A stretch of 64,000 nt of DNA from Semisulcospira habei (lineage: Eukaryota > Mollusca > Gastropoda > Semisulcospiridae), in the NCBI GenBank assembly GCA_036245525.1, contig BTPG01000004.1:15276700-15340699 (forward strand), given 5' to 3'. The notes under the pieces were generated by a model. It searched no databases. It was not told the DNA's origin and saw only the letters and a list, made by a program, of their open reading frames with translations. The translations under genes were made by a program, and so were the position numbers. Of the stretch, positions 45,602 to 58,390 are shown in pieces; position 1 is the first letter of the stretch; every line of letters begins with the position of its first letter.

Positions 45602-45743
45602 ACAGGTCCACTGCTCCTGTATGACTACTTGGCCGACATCTAAATGCTTAAACAGGTCATATGAGCATGCATGACTACACGGCTATATAAAATGCCTAAA
45701 CAGGTCAGGTGCTCATGTGTGCATGGCCTACATCGAAATGCCT
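45602..45743. repeat. ~45-48-bp minisatellite, left part (continues at 47409-47470)
   Basis: About three units of 'aaatgcctaaacaggtc' + 'aggtgctcatgtgtgcatgg' + 'cctacatcg'. It is interrupted by the LINE insertion that follows. Confidence 0.65.
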
Positions 45744-45745
45744 CC

Positions 45746-45834
<89 letters not shown>
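45743..45834. repeat. (CT)n microsatellite
   Basis: About 45 CT units, lying between the LINE's 3' side and its left target site. Confidence 0.93.
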
Positions 45835-45837
<3 letters not shown>

Positions 45838-47408
45838 AGTGTGTAGCAAGGACAAGAATGAAAACAGGTCTGCGCACCTATTCTTTTATCCTTGGAAAAT
45901 AAAGTTTCATTCATTCATTCATTCATTCATTCTCTTGGCTTGACTTCGCAAACGAAGATTCTATAGGGGTTGCCCACGACGTCTGCAGGCATGTTCGTAG
46001 CTGCGGAGGCCAATCCGGGACAGGCAGGTTCGACCGCAGTGGCTGCAGGGGAAGGTCTGGCCAGGGTTATGAGTTTCGACATCTCTAAGTCTTCTCCTGA
46101 GCCGCTTGTCCTTAAGGCTAGCTCTGCGAGAGTCCTCAAAGGAGACGGCTGCCTTGTAAATGGTGGAGCGCCAGGTGTCGCGGTCCGCAGCAACCGAAGA
46201 CCACTGGCGGTGGTCGATTTGGCAGGCACTAAGTGACTTCTTGAGACCGTCCTTGTATCTCTTCTTTGGTGCCCTCTGTCTCGGTGTCCAGTGCGAGCTC
46301 GCCCAACAGGGTGATCTTGGGTAGGCGATGATCCTCCATCCTAGAGACGTGCCCCGCCCAGCGAAGCTGTGTACGCAGCAGCAAAGCCTCGATGCTCACA
46401 GTTTCCGCCTGTTCAAGGACCTCGACGTTGGTGACATAGTCACTCCGGTGAATGTCGAGGATGGTACGCAGGCAGCGCTGGTGGAAGAGTTCGAGGAGTC
46501 ATAGTTGGCTGCGGTAGAGGGCCCAGGACTCAGAACCATACAGCAGGGTGGTGAGGACGACAGCTCTGTACATGCTGATCTTGGTGCCTTTTTTCAGCTG
46601 TAGATTGTGCCACACTCGCTTGAATAGTCGCCCGAAAGCAATGTTCGCTTTTGCCAACCTGTTGTCCAGCTCCTTGTCCAGCTTGGCTACTGACGTGATG
46701 ATGCAGCCAAGGTAGGCAAATTGGTGTACAGACTTCAGTTCGGACTCGCCGATGGTGATGTGGGGAGGGCAATGCTCTTCCTTGGGTGCCGGCTGAGGAA
46801 GGACCTCTGTTTTTTACAGACTGACCACAAGTACAAAGAGCTGGGCAGCATCTGCAAAGCAGGACGTGATGCGCTGCAAGGCTCTCTCTCTGTGTGCAAC
46901 GAGGGCAGCGTCATTAGCAAAGAGCAGCTCACGAATCGGTCGGTCTAGGGTTTTGGTGTGGGCCTGCAGTCGTGTGAGGTTGAACAGGCTGCCATCAAGA
47001 CGATACCTGATGTACACTGCGTCGTCATCGTCGAGGTCCACTGTGGCCTGCTTGACATCATGCTAAAGAAGATGTTAAAGAGGGTCGGTACCAGCACGCA
47101 GCCCTGCTTCACGCCGTTGAAAATGGGTAATGGTTCTGAGAGGTCACTGTTGAGTCTGACCTGGCCTTGCTGGTCCTCGTGGAGCTGGACAATCATGCTG
47201 AGGAACTTTGGGTAACAGCCAAGTCGCTCCAGGATCTGCCACATGCCTTGCCTGCTCCCAGTTTCAAACGCTTTTGTTAGGTCGACAAACGTTACGTACA
47301 GCCCTTTGTTCTGCTCGCGGCACTTCTCTTAAAGCTGTCTCATTACAAAGACCATGTCGGTGGTACTCCTGTTGGCTCTGAATCAACACTGGCCCTCTGG
47401 GAGGTGGT
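45744..47408 (-). pseudogene. 5'-truncated LINE copy, same family as 449-3708, minus strand
   Basis: Bases 45940-47408 match, in reverse, the LINE from about 2230 to its 3' end. They encode the last part of the reverse transcriptase ('GVKQGCVLVPTLFNIFF', 'ELLFANDAALVAH', 'HWSDYVTNVEVLEQAE') and the terminal knuckle. Stops and frameshifts are present, and the catalytic FADD reads FAND, so it is dead. Identical 13-bp CATCGAAATGCCT lies at 45731-45743 and 47409-47421. Between the LINE 3' end (about 45940) and the left duplication are about 200 extra bases with (GAAT)n and (GA)n on the minus strand. They may be a 3' transduction. Confidence 0.83.
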
Positions 47409-47469
47409 CATCGAAATGCCTACACAGGTCCAATGCTCCTGTATGACTACTTGGCCTATATCAAAATGC

Positions 47470-47680
47470 TTAACTCAAGCAGCCCGACGCACATATTTCC
47501 CAAATTTTGGAGGCGTCATCTAACGACTATGCGCCTGTTGCAGGAGATGGATTGACCATGATAATGTAAGGATAGTGCCAGATTAGTTTGATGCCGACAG
47601 GCGCCAAGCTAATCTGGCACTAGCCTTGAATTATCATGGTCGACCCGTCTCCTGCAATAGTGCGCTAGGGCTGACAGGCC
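47470..47680. mobile_element. TTAA MITE copy 3
   Basis: TTAA at 47470-47473 is followed by 'ctcaagcagcccgacgcac'; the right end is 'gtgcgctagggctgacagg'. It contains 'tagtgccagattag' and 'ctaatctggcacta' as inverted arms. Confidence 0.65.
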
Positions 47681-47898
47681 AAACGCGCATGCATGACAAC
47701 ATGAACTACTCCGGCTGTTTAAGTGTTGTTTTCACTTTTCATCAAGAAATCAATATGTCCAATTGAATAACTGAATGTTTTGATTATCCTAACCCTCGTA
47801 TCATCGGGCTTATCAAGGCCCTTGTTCATGACCGTTTCAACTGTCAGTTGATGATCTATTGATTTAATAGTGTTTTTTAATTGTTGGATGGGGAATGT

Positions 47899-47914
47899 CT
47901 TTGAGACAACTTAC
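47899..47914 (+). repeat. Target site duplication (left) of the second LINE
   Basis: CTTTGAGACAACTTAC, paired with CTTTGAGAAAACTTAC at 50295-50310. Confidence 0.75.
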
Positions 47915-50294
47915 TTACATACTTACTTACGCCTGCCACCCCTACCAGGGTATAGGCCGTCGACGAGAGACCTCCAGCGACTCCTGTCCTGTGCTTCTCC
48001 TTCCATTTTACTCCAGGTGGTTCCCAGTCTCTTGGTGTCTGCTTGGAGGTCTCGACGCCAGGTGTTTCTCGGCCTACCTCTTTTCCTCTTTCTCTGGGGG
48101 TTCAATTTCAATGCCTGCCTAGTGGTACTGGATACTGGCTTTCTCAGACTGTGACCAATCCATCCCCATCTTCTTCGTTCAATTTCATTCTCTGCTGTTA
48201 TCTGCACTGTTCTCTCCCAGAGTCTGACATTGCTGATTTTCTCTGGCCAGTGGATTTTCAAGATTCTTCTAATCTTATTCTTATGAAGATCTGTACTCTG
48301 TTGACTGTGGTTTTTGTCAACCTCCAAGTCACTGCTCCATATAGGAGAACTGCATTTACGTTTGAATTGAAAATCCAGACTTTGGTGTGTTGTGACAGCT
48401 CTCTGGAACTCCACACGTTTTTTCAGCTCGAGAAAGGCTGCTCTGGCTTTACTGATTCGTGCTCTGACATCTGCATCAGTGCCACTTTTTTTTGTCGATG
48501 ATGCTCCCGAGATAGGTGAAGGACTCCACCTCCTCCAACGGGGTGCCAGCAAGCAAGACTGGTTCTTCCCTGGTTGCGTTCAGCCTCATTGTCTTTGTTT
48601 TCTGTTTGTGGATGGTGAGGCCCACTTGGGACGAGATGTCAGCAAGCCTCGTGGTCTTGTCCTGCATTAGTTAATGAGTGTGGGACAGTAATGCCAAGTC
48701 GTCTGCAAAATCGAGGTCGTCAAGCTGTGTCCACAATGTCCACTGTATTCCGCTTCTTCTCTGCTCTGTGGTCCTCTTCGTGACCCAGTCCATGGCCACT
48801 AGGAAGAGGAACGGAGACAGCAATCACCCCTGCCTGACGCCGGTTCTGACCTGGAGCTCCCTGGTGAACTGCCCTTCATGGATCACGCGACATGCCATGC
48901 CATCGTAGCTGCTCTTGATCAGGCAGACGAGTTTTGTGGGTACACCGTAGTGTCGTAGGAGTTTCCACAAAGTCTCTCGGTCCACGCTGTCCAATGCTTT
49001 CTCGTAATCCACAAAGTTGACGTACAGCGGGGAGCTCCACTCCAGAGACTGCTCCACGATGATGCGGAGAGTGGCAATCTGGTCTGTACATGATCGGTTT
49101 TTCTTGTATGCAGCTTGCTGGTCTCTCAGCTGGTGGTCGACGGAGCTCTTCATTCTCTCCAGGATGATCCTGTTGAAGACCTTTCCTGGTACTGGTACTG
49201 ACTGCAAGGTGATTCCTCTGTAGTTGGAACACTTGCTGAGGTCGCCTTTCTTGGGAAGCTTGATTAGGTACCCCTCATTCCAGTCAGCCGGCATCACCTC
49301 CTCTTCCCAGATCTTTCCAAACAGTGGGTACAGCATCTCTACTGTTGTTTCTAGGTCTGCTTTCAAAGCCTCCGCTGGGATGCCATCTGGCCCTGCTGCT
49401 TTGCCGTTCTTCAAAAATGCCACTGCTCTTCTGATCTCTTCCCGGCTGGGTCTGTCACAGCTGATGGGTAGGTCAGTCTCTAATGGCTGGATGTCTTGGG
49501 GGGTCGGGTCGGGTGCGTCTGTTCAGTAACTCTTCAAAATACTCGGCCCATCTGTCGAGTTGGTCTGCTCTGTCTGCAATAGGCTTGCCTTCTTTGTCTT
49601 TTACTGGTCTTTCTGTATGGCCATACTTGCCAGACAATCTTCTGGTAATGTCGTAGAGCTGTTTCATGTTGCCGCTGCCTGCTCTCTTGTCTGCCCTGAT
49701 ACTCCTCTTCACCTCGCGGTTGGCTTCCGAGTATTCCTCATGTGCCCTTGCTTTGGCTGCTCTCGTGCGACTGTTGCTGACAACTGCTTTCTTCTGCTTC
49801 CTCACTTCTATCTTCTTCAAGGCCTGTGCCGACAGCCAGTCCTTGTGATGTTGTTTCCTGAACCCCACAGTGTCTTTGCAGGTTAAGTTCAGTGCCTCTC
49901 TAACTGCCTTCCACTGCTGCTATGTGGTGACCGCCTTCTCTTCATCTACTAGCTCCTGTAGCGCTTGAACAGCACCAGTTTGAACTCTTCTCTCACTCCA
50001 GTCTCTCTCAGGAGGCCTACATTATAGCGCTGTCTTCTTGTTGTCCATGTGCTGCTTTTCTTTAACTTGAGCTTTATTCTTAAGGTAAGCAGATAATGGT
50101 CTGAGGCGACATCTGCTCCCCTCCTCACTCGTACATCTTGAACGGATCTTCTAAATTTCTTGCTAATGCAGATATGGTCTATTTAGTTCTCTGTAGTATG
50201 GTCAGGTGAGACCCATGTTGCTTTGTGTATTCTTCTGTGTGGGAAGATGCTGCCTCCAACGACAAGTCTGTTTGGAGCACAAAAGTCTACGAAA
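47915..50294 (-). pseudogene. 5'-truncated LINE of a second APE-type family, minus strand
   Basis: On the minus strand the order is: end of the endonuclease (about 50060-50290; 'VVGGSIFPHRRIHKATWVSP', then an in-frame stop where the family has Gln, then 'IDHICISKKFRRSV' and 'ASDHYLL'), a linker ('DQLDRWAEYFEELLNR'), and reverse transcriptase blocks 'KAAGPDGIPAEALK', 'NYRGITLQSV', 'YVNFVDYEKALDSVDR' and 'GVRQG'. After frame changes come 'VESFTYLGSIID' and 'GHSLRKP' with 'RGRPRNTWRRDL'. The 3' tail is (GTAA)n. Target duplications 'ctttgaga(c/a)aacttac' lie at 47899-47914 and 50295-50310 (one mismatch in 16). It is non-functional: one stop and at least two frameshifts. Confidence 0.87.
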
Positions 50295-50310
50295 CTTTGA
50301 GAAAACTTAC

Positions 50311-51131
50311 AACGTATTTATGTAGTGTTTTTCACTTTGAGTCTTCGCTGACTTTTTACCCCCTAAATCTCGACACTTGTTTTTCTCTTGCAATAGCTAA
50401 GCTGTACACTTTGGTTTGGAGGCCAGCATACTCGATAATAAGTGTTGCTTCACATTCATCTTTGAATTGACCACGCACAAACCTTTTGATTAGTGTTGCT
50501 AAATGCTGGGTGATCTTTAGGATACGCCGACCTGTCATACGAGTCCAAGTCATCTGGCAGGTCCTTATACATATCCTTAGTAAATATCTGAACAATAAAT
50601 GAATCTGTGTCGGTATATAATCAATTTGCATCTGGATATATTTTGGGATATTATCATTACAGAATTTCTGCACGTGTAATTAATTACTTAAGTCAAGAAT
50701 AGGCTGGCCGATAAATATTGGTTTATCAAGTTTAATTCACTCCGTTGAAAACGCAGTTATCACATTTAGACCGCTTTATTTAACATTGTGTGTGAATTGA
50801 CTCATTACTATAAAGTTTAGTGTCCACAAATGTTACGCCTTCCGCTTCCAGGTCAAGGTCGCAGCAAGAACAATTTTATTGTCATTTTGTTTATTACCTT
50901 TCGAAAGAAGATTGAGTCGATTTTAAATTCAAATTTGATTGATGACGGTGATATGTATTACATATTACATATGTTAATTGCAACGCAAGATGGCTGCAAA
51001 AACCGAGAACCTACACCATAATGATCCATTTCTTGCACTAAATCTGTATACCTATAACAACTATTATCATGACAAATCTGAATCAAACCGGTCAAACCTT
51101 TTGAATATAATTAGGGTCTAGATGGATCTTA
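50311..51131. other. AT-rich intergenic DNA
   Basis: No gene or repeat is recognised. Confidence 0.45.
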
Positions 51132-51567
51132 AATAATAATAATACCGGTTATTATATAGGCCCTTTACCCAATTCTGCGAGTCGGCTCAGTCAAAGCGCC
51201 GAGAACTGAACCCAACACGCACGCTCACGTGACACACACGCATTCACTCTGAAGACAAACACAGTACAAGACAAACACAGGACATTCACGTGGTGCGAAG
51301 GGTCAGCTCAGCTACTGAGGTTTCTGAACTTTTGATCGCTTGTATTTGAAATTTATAAAGTGGCCTGAAACCGGTACCAAAGTGGGGTGGGGGGAGGGGG
51401 AGGGAGGAAGAGCCCGAGTACCCGGAGAAAGAACCCCCGACGGTCCGCCCGAATTAACGGTGACACTTACTAGAGGAGAAAAGTCCGACGCCGGAGCCCG
51501 GTATCGAACCTCGCACCATTAGCATTGGTGTCAAGCGCTATTACAACACTGCGCCACGCACCGCCCC
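51132..51567 (-). mobile_element. tRNA-derived SINE, with pol III boxes and (ATT)n tail
   Basis: On the minus strand the head reads 'ggcggtgcgtggcgcagtg' with an A-box-like GTGGCGCAGTGTTGT (51543-51557) and a B box GGTTCGATACC (51500-51510), an exact fit to GGTTCGANNCC. About 350 bp of body follow, ending in (ATT)n. The head is degenerate as a tRNA and is not a functional tRNA gene. The 3' part resembles the 3' end of the L2-like LINE at 28890-29897, suggesting that LINE machinery moves it. A second copy lies at 3899-4268. Confidence 0.82.
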
Positions 51568-51581
51568 TGGGAAAGAGACTG

Positions 51582-51621
<40 letters not shown>
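51582..51621. repeat. (GACA)n microsatellite
   Basis: About ten units of 'gaca', immediately beyond the SINE head. Confidence 0.9.
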
Positions 51622-51622
<1 letters not shown>

Positions 51623-52276
51623 CCGTAATACGCGAAACTTTCCCGGCGACTTCTGTAAGCAGCTATAATTTAGGATGTTATTTTTCCCTGTGTCAATTCT
51701 CTCAGATCCATGAGTCAAGGAATTTACACCCAAATGGACACACGTTTGGACTGAAAGTTCAACAAACTCATTGCATGTGGATTAGAATTTAATCTGTATT
51801 CCATCTTTTCATCATAATAAAGTCAGACGCACCTTTATATCCAAACATTTGATTTTTCAGAAATGAGTCCACTTCTTATTTCTGAACCATCAGTAATGAT
51901 CAACACAGAAAGTAGAGAGAATACGCGTAACACGGAGCGACCGACTCACTGTGTGGTTATTGTCCGCAGTTCCCAGTACCAGACTTATTTCTGTACCACC
52001 AGTAATGATCAAAACAGAAAAAAGAGAGAATACGCATAACACGGACCGACCGACTCACTGTTTGGTTATTGTCCTCAGTTCCTTACGATTGTTACGTGTT
52101 TGGCTGTAAACATATAACAATACTAATCAGTGACAAAACAACAAGAACACACAAGAACTAGGTCGCAATGGTGGCATTAGAGCAGTCCGCTAAAGGGTGG
52201 GCTTTGATTGCTAAAATTACATGATAAAACGGATTCTCCGTGTCTTGCCTCACTAGCGGAGACTTTTCTACTCTGT
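51622..52276. other. Intergenic DNA with one ~130-bp direct duplication
   Basis: The segment around 51878-51980 ('ttatttctgaaccatcagta', 'aagtagagagaatacgc', 'accgactcactgtgtggtta') is repeated at 51985-52080 with small changes. No gene is seen. Confidence 0.5.
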
Positions 52277-53197
52277 TCACAATCCATGTGACTATGCACA
52301 CGTAACAATGGTTTTCTAGTGGCCCTGGTAAATGTCTTTGTTTCACAATCCATGTGACTATGCACACGTAACAAATGTTTTCTAGTGCCCCTGGTAAATG
52401 TCGTTGTTTCACAATCTATGTGACTATGCACATGTAACAAAGGTTTTCTAGTTGCCCTGGTAAATGTCGTTGTTTCACAATCCATGTGACTATGCACACG
52501 TAACAACGGTTTTCTTGTGACCTTGGTAAATGTCGTTGTTTCACAACCCATGTGACTATACACACGTAACAAAGGTTTTCTAGTACACCTGGTAAATGTC
52601 GTTGTTTCACAATCCATGTGACTATGCACACGTAACAAAGGTTTTCTAGGACCCCTGTTAAATGTCGTTGTTTCACAATCCATGTGTCTATATGCACACG
52701 TAACAAAGGTTTTCTAGTGGCCCTGGTAAATGTCGTTGTTTCACAATCCATGTGACTATGCACACGTAACAAAGATTTTCTAGTGGCCCTGGTAAATGTC
52801 GTTGTTTCACAATTTATGTGACTATGCACACGTAACAAAGGATTTTTAGTGGCCCTGGTAAATGTCGTTGTTTCACAATCCATGTGACTATGCACACGTA
52901 ACAAATGTATTTTTAGTGCCCCTGGTAAATGTCGTTGTTTCACAATCCATGTGGCTATGCACACGTAACAAAGGTTGTTTAGTGCCCCTGGTAAATGTCG
53001 TTGTTTCACAATCCATGTGACTATGCACACGTAACAAAGATTTCTAGTGCCCCTGGTAAATGTCGTTGTTTCACAATCCATGTGACTATGCACACGTAAC
53101 AAAGGTTTTCTTGTGGCCCTGGTAAATGTCGTTGTTTCACAACCCATGTTACTATGCACACGTAACAAAGGTTTTCTAGTGGCTCTGGTAAATGTCG

Positions 53198-56100
53198 TTG
53201 TTTCACAATCCATGTGACTATGCACACGTAACAAAGGTTTACTAGTGCCCCAGGTAAATGTCGTTGTTTCACAATCCATGTGACTATACACACGTAACAA
53301 ATGTTTTTTTAGTGCCCCCTGGTAAATGTCGTTGTTTCACAATCCATGTGACTATGCACACGTAACAAAGGTTGTCTAGTGCCCCTGGTAAATGTCGTTG
53401 TTTCACAATCCATGTGACTATGCACACGTAACAAAGATTTCTAGTGCCCCTGGTAAATGTCGTTGTTTCACAATCCATGTGACTATGCACACGTAACAAA
53501 GGTTTTCTTGTGGCCCTGGTAAATGTCGTTGTTTCACAACCCATGTGACTATGCACACGTAACAAAGGTTTTCTAGTGGCTCTGGTAAATGTCGTTGTTT
53601 CACAATTCATGTGACTATGCACACGTAACAAAGGTTTTCTAGTACCCCTGGTAAATGTCGTTGTTTCACAATCCATGTGTCTATGCACACGTAACAAAGG
53701 TTTTCTAGTGGCCCTGGGAAATGTCGTTGTTTCACAATCCTTGTGACTATGCACACGTAACAAAGGTTTTTCAGTGGCCCTGGTAAATGTTGTTGTTTCA
53801 CAATTTATGTGACTATGCACACGTAACAAAGTTTTCTAGTGGCCCTGGTAAATGTCGTTGTTTCACAATCCATGTGGCTATGCACACGTATCAAAGGTTT
53901 TTTTAGTGCCCCTGGTAAATGTCGTTGTTTCACGATCAATGTGACTATACACACGTAACAAATGTTGTCTAGTGCCCCTGGTAAATGTCGTTGTTTCACA
54001 AGCCATGTGACTATGCACACGTAACAAAGGTTTCTAGTGCCCCTGGTAAATGTTGTTGTTTCACAATCCATGTGACTATGCACACGTAACAAAGGTTTTC
54101 TAGTGCCCCTGGTAAATGTCGTTGTTTCACAATCCATGTGACTATGCACACGTAACAAAGGTTTTCAAGTACCCCTGGTAAATGTCGTTGTTTCACAATA
54201 CATGTGATTATGCACACGTAACAAAGGTTTTCTAGTGGCCCTGGTAAATGTCTTTGTTTCACAATACATGTCACTATGCACACGTAACAAAAGTTTTCTA
54301 GTGCCCCTGGTAAATGTCGTTGTTTCACAACCCATGTGACTATGCACACGTAGCAAAGGTTTTCTAGTGGCCCTGGTAAATGTCGTTGTTTCACAATCCA
54401 TGTGAATATACACACGTAACAAAGGTTTTCTAGTGCCCCTGTTAAATGTCGTTATTTCACAAGCCATGTGACTATGCACACGTAAAAAAGGTTTTCTAGT
54501 GCCCCTGGTAAATGTCGTTGTTTCACAATCTATGTGACTATGCACACGTAACAAAGGTTTTCTAGTTGCCCTGGTAAATGTCGTTGTTTCACAATCCATG
54601 TGACTATGCACACGTAACAAAGGTTTTCTTGTGGCCCTGGTAAATGTCTTTGTTTCACAACCCATGTGACTATACACACTTAACAAAGGTTTTCTAGTAC
54701 CCCTGGTAAATGTCGTTGTTTCACAATCCATGTGAACATGCACACGTAACAAAGGTTTTCTAGTACTCCTGTTAAATGTCGTTGTTTCACAATCCATGTG
54801 TCTATATGCACACGTAACAAAGGTTTTCTAGTGGCCCTGGTAAATGTCGTTGTTTCACAATCCATGTGACTATGCACACGTAACAAAGATTTTCTAGTGG
54901 CCCTGGTAAATGTCGTTGTTTCACAATTTATGTGACTATGCACACGTAACGAAGGTTTTCTAGTGGCCCTGTTAAATGTCGTTGTTTCACAATCCATGTG
55001 ACTATGCACACGTAACAAAGTTTTTTTTAGTGCCCCTGGTAAATGTCGTTGTTTCACAATCCATGTGACTATGCACACGTAACAAAGGTTGTTTAGTGCC
55101 CCTGGTAAATGTCGTTGTTTCACAATCCACGTGACTATGCACACGTAACAAAGGTTTCTAGTGCCCCTAGTAAATGTCGTTGTTTCACAATCCTTGTGAC
55201 TATGCACATGTAACAAAGGTTTTCTTGTGGCCCTACTAAATGTCGTTGTTTCACAACCCTTGTGACTATGCACACGTAACAAAGGTTTTCTAGTGGCCCT
55301 GGTAAATGTCGTTGTTTCACAATCCATGTGACTATGCACACGTAACAAAGGTTTTCTAGTACCCCTGGTAAATGACGTTGTTTCACAATCCATGTGTCTA
55401 TGCACACGTAACAAAGGTTTTCTAGTGGCCCTGGGAAATGTCGTTGTTTCACAATCCTTTTGACTATGCACACGTAACAAAGGTTTTCTAGTGGCCCTGG
55501 TAAATGTTGTTGTTTCACAATTTATGTGACTATGCACACGTAACAAAGTTTTCTAGTGTCCCTGGTAAATGTCGTTGTTTCACAATCCATGTCACTATGC
55601 ACACGTATCAAAGTTTTTTTTAGTGCCCCTGGTAAATGTCGTTTTTTCACAATCAATGTGACTATGCACACGTAACAAATGTTGTCTAGTGCACCTGGTA
55701 AATGTCGTTGTTTCACAATCCATGTGACTATGCACACGTAACAAAGGTTTCTAGTGCCCCTGGTAAATGTCTTTGTTTCACAATCCATGTGACTATGCAC
55801 ACGTAACAAAGGTTTACTAGTGCCCCAGGTAAATGTCGTTGTTTCACAATCCATGTGACTATACACACGTAACAAATGTTTTTTTAGTGCCCCCTGGTAA
55901 ATGTCGTTGTTTCACAATCCATGTGACTATGCACACGTAACAAAGGTTGTCTAGTGCCCCTGGTAAATGTCGTTGTTTCACAATCCATGTGACTATGCAC
56001 ACGTAACAAAGATTTCTAGTGCCCCTGGTAAATGTCGTTGTTTCACAATCCATGTGACTATGCACACGTAACAAAGGTTTTCTTGTGGCCCTGGTAAATG

Positions 56101-58390
56101 TCGTTGTTTCACAACCCATGTGACTATGCACACGTAACAAAGGTTTTCTAGTGGCTCTGGTAAATGTCGTTGTTTCACAATTCATGTGACTATGCACACG
56201 TAACAAAGGTTTTCTAGTACCCCTGGTAAATGTCGTTGTTTCACAATCCATGTGTCTATGCACACGTAACAAAGGTTTTCTAGTGGCCCTGGGAAATGTC
56301 GTTGTTTCACAATCCTTGTGACTATGCACACGTAACAAAGGTTTTTCAGTGGCCCTGGTAAATGTTGTTGTTTCACAATTTATGTGACTATGCACACGTA
56401 ACAAAGTTTTCTAGTGGCCCTGGTAAATGTCGTTGTTTCACAATCCATGTGGCTATGCACACGTATCAAAGGTTTTTTTAGTGCCCCTGGTAAATGTCGT
56501 TGTTTCACGATCAATGTGACTATACACACGTAACAAATGTTGTCTAGTGCCCCTGGTAAATGTCGTTGTTTCACAAGCCATGTGACTATGCACACGTAAC
56601 AAAGGTTTCTAGTGCCCCTGGTAAATGTTGTTGTTTCACAATCCATGTGACTATGCACACGTAACAAAGGTTTTCTAGTGCCCCTGGTAAATGTCGTTGT
56701 TTCACAATCCATGTGACTATGCACACGTAACAAAGGTTTTCAAGTACCCCTGGTAAATGTCGTTGTTTCACAATACATGTGATTATGCACACGTAACAAA
56801 GGTTTTCTAGTGGCCCTGGTAAATGTCTTTGTTTCACAATACATGTCACTATGCACACGTAACAAAAGTTTTCTAGTGCCCCTGGTAAATGTCGTTGTTT
56901 CACAACCCATGTGACTATGCACACGTAGCAAAGGTTTTCTAGTGGCCCTGGTAAATGTCGTTGTTTCACAATCCATGTGAATATACACACGTAACAAAGG
57001 TTTTCTAGTGCCCCTGTTAAATGTCGTTATTTCACAAGCCATGTGACTATGCACACGTAAAAAAGGTTTTCTAGTGCCCCTGGTAAATGTCGTTGTTTCA
57101 CAATCTATGTGACTATGCACACGTAACAAAGGTTTTCTAGTTGCCCTGGTAAATGTCGTTGTTTCACAATCCATGTGACTATGCACACGTAACAAAGGTT
57201 TTCTTGTGGCCCTGGTAAATGTCTTTGTTTCACAACCCATGTGACTATACACACTTAACAAAGGTTTTCTAGTACCCCTGGTAAATGTCGTTGTTTCACA
57301 ATCCATGTGAACATGCACACGTAACAAAGGTTTTCTAGTACTCCTGTTAAATGTCGTTGTTTCACAATCCATGTGTCTATATGCACACGTAACAAAGGTT
57401 TTCTAGTGGCCCTGGTAAATGTCGTTGTTTCACAATCCATGTGACTATGCACACGTAACAAAGATTTTCTAGTGGCCCTGGTAAATGTCGTTGTTTCACA
57501 ATTTATGTGACTATGCACACGTAACGAAGGTTTTCTAGTGGCCCTGTTAAATGTCGTTGTTTCACAATCCATGTGACTATGCACACGTAACAAAGTTTTT
57601 TTTAGTGCCCCTGGTAAATGTCGTTGTTTCACAATCCATGTGACTATGCACACGTAACAAAGGTTGTTTAGTGCCCCTGGTAAATGTCGTTGTTTCACAA
57701 TCCACGTGACTATGCACACGTAACAAAGGTTTCTAGTGCCCCTAGTAAATGTCGTTGTTTCACAATCCTTGTGACTATGCACATGTAACAAAGGTTTTCT
57801 TGTGGCCCTACTAAATGTCGTTGTTTCACAACCCTTGTGACTATGCACACGTAACAAAGGTTTTCTAGTGGCCCTGGTAAATGTCGTTGTTTCACAATCC
57901 ATGTGACTATGCACACGTAACAAAGGTTTTCTAGTACCCCTGGTAAATGACGTTGTTTCACAATCCATGTGTCTATGCACACGTAACAAAGGTTTTCTAG
58001 TGGCCCTGGGAAATGTCGTTGTTTCACAATCCTTTTGACTATGCACACGTAACAAAGGTTTTCTAGTGGCCCTGGTAAATGTTGTTGTTTCACAATTTAT
58101 GTGACTATGCACACGTAACAAAGTTTTCTAGTGTCCCTGGTAAATGTCGTTGTTTCACAATCCATGTCACTATGCACACGTATCAAAGTTTTTTTTAGTG
58201 CCCCTGGTAAATGTCGTTTTTTCACAATCAATGTGACTATGCACACGTAACAAATGTTGTCTAGTGCACCTGGTAAATGTCGTTGTTTCACAATCCATGT
58301 GACTATGCACACGTAACAAAGGTTTCTAGTGCCCCTGGTAAATGTCTTTGTTTCACAATCCATGTGACTATGCACACGTAACAAAGGTTT
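53198..58390. repeat. Higher-order tandem duplication within the 66-bp array, period 2,575 bp
   Basis: 53198-55815 and 55773-58390 appear identical, including all private variants (for example 'ggtttactagtgccccagg', the T8 run and 'ctatatgcacacg'). The shift is 2,575 bp, that is 39 monomers plus one base. A third, partial and diverged copy of the same variant order continues from about 58390 to 59400. Confidence 0.88.

Noticed and set aside
51500..51567. Functional tRNA gene
   Set aside because: Only the A- and B-box-like parts are kept, the cloverleaf does not form, and the segment is the head of a ~435-bp SINE.
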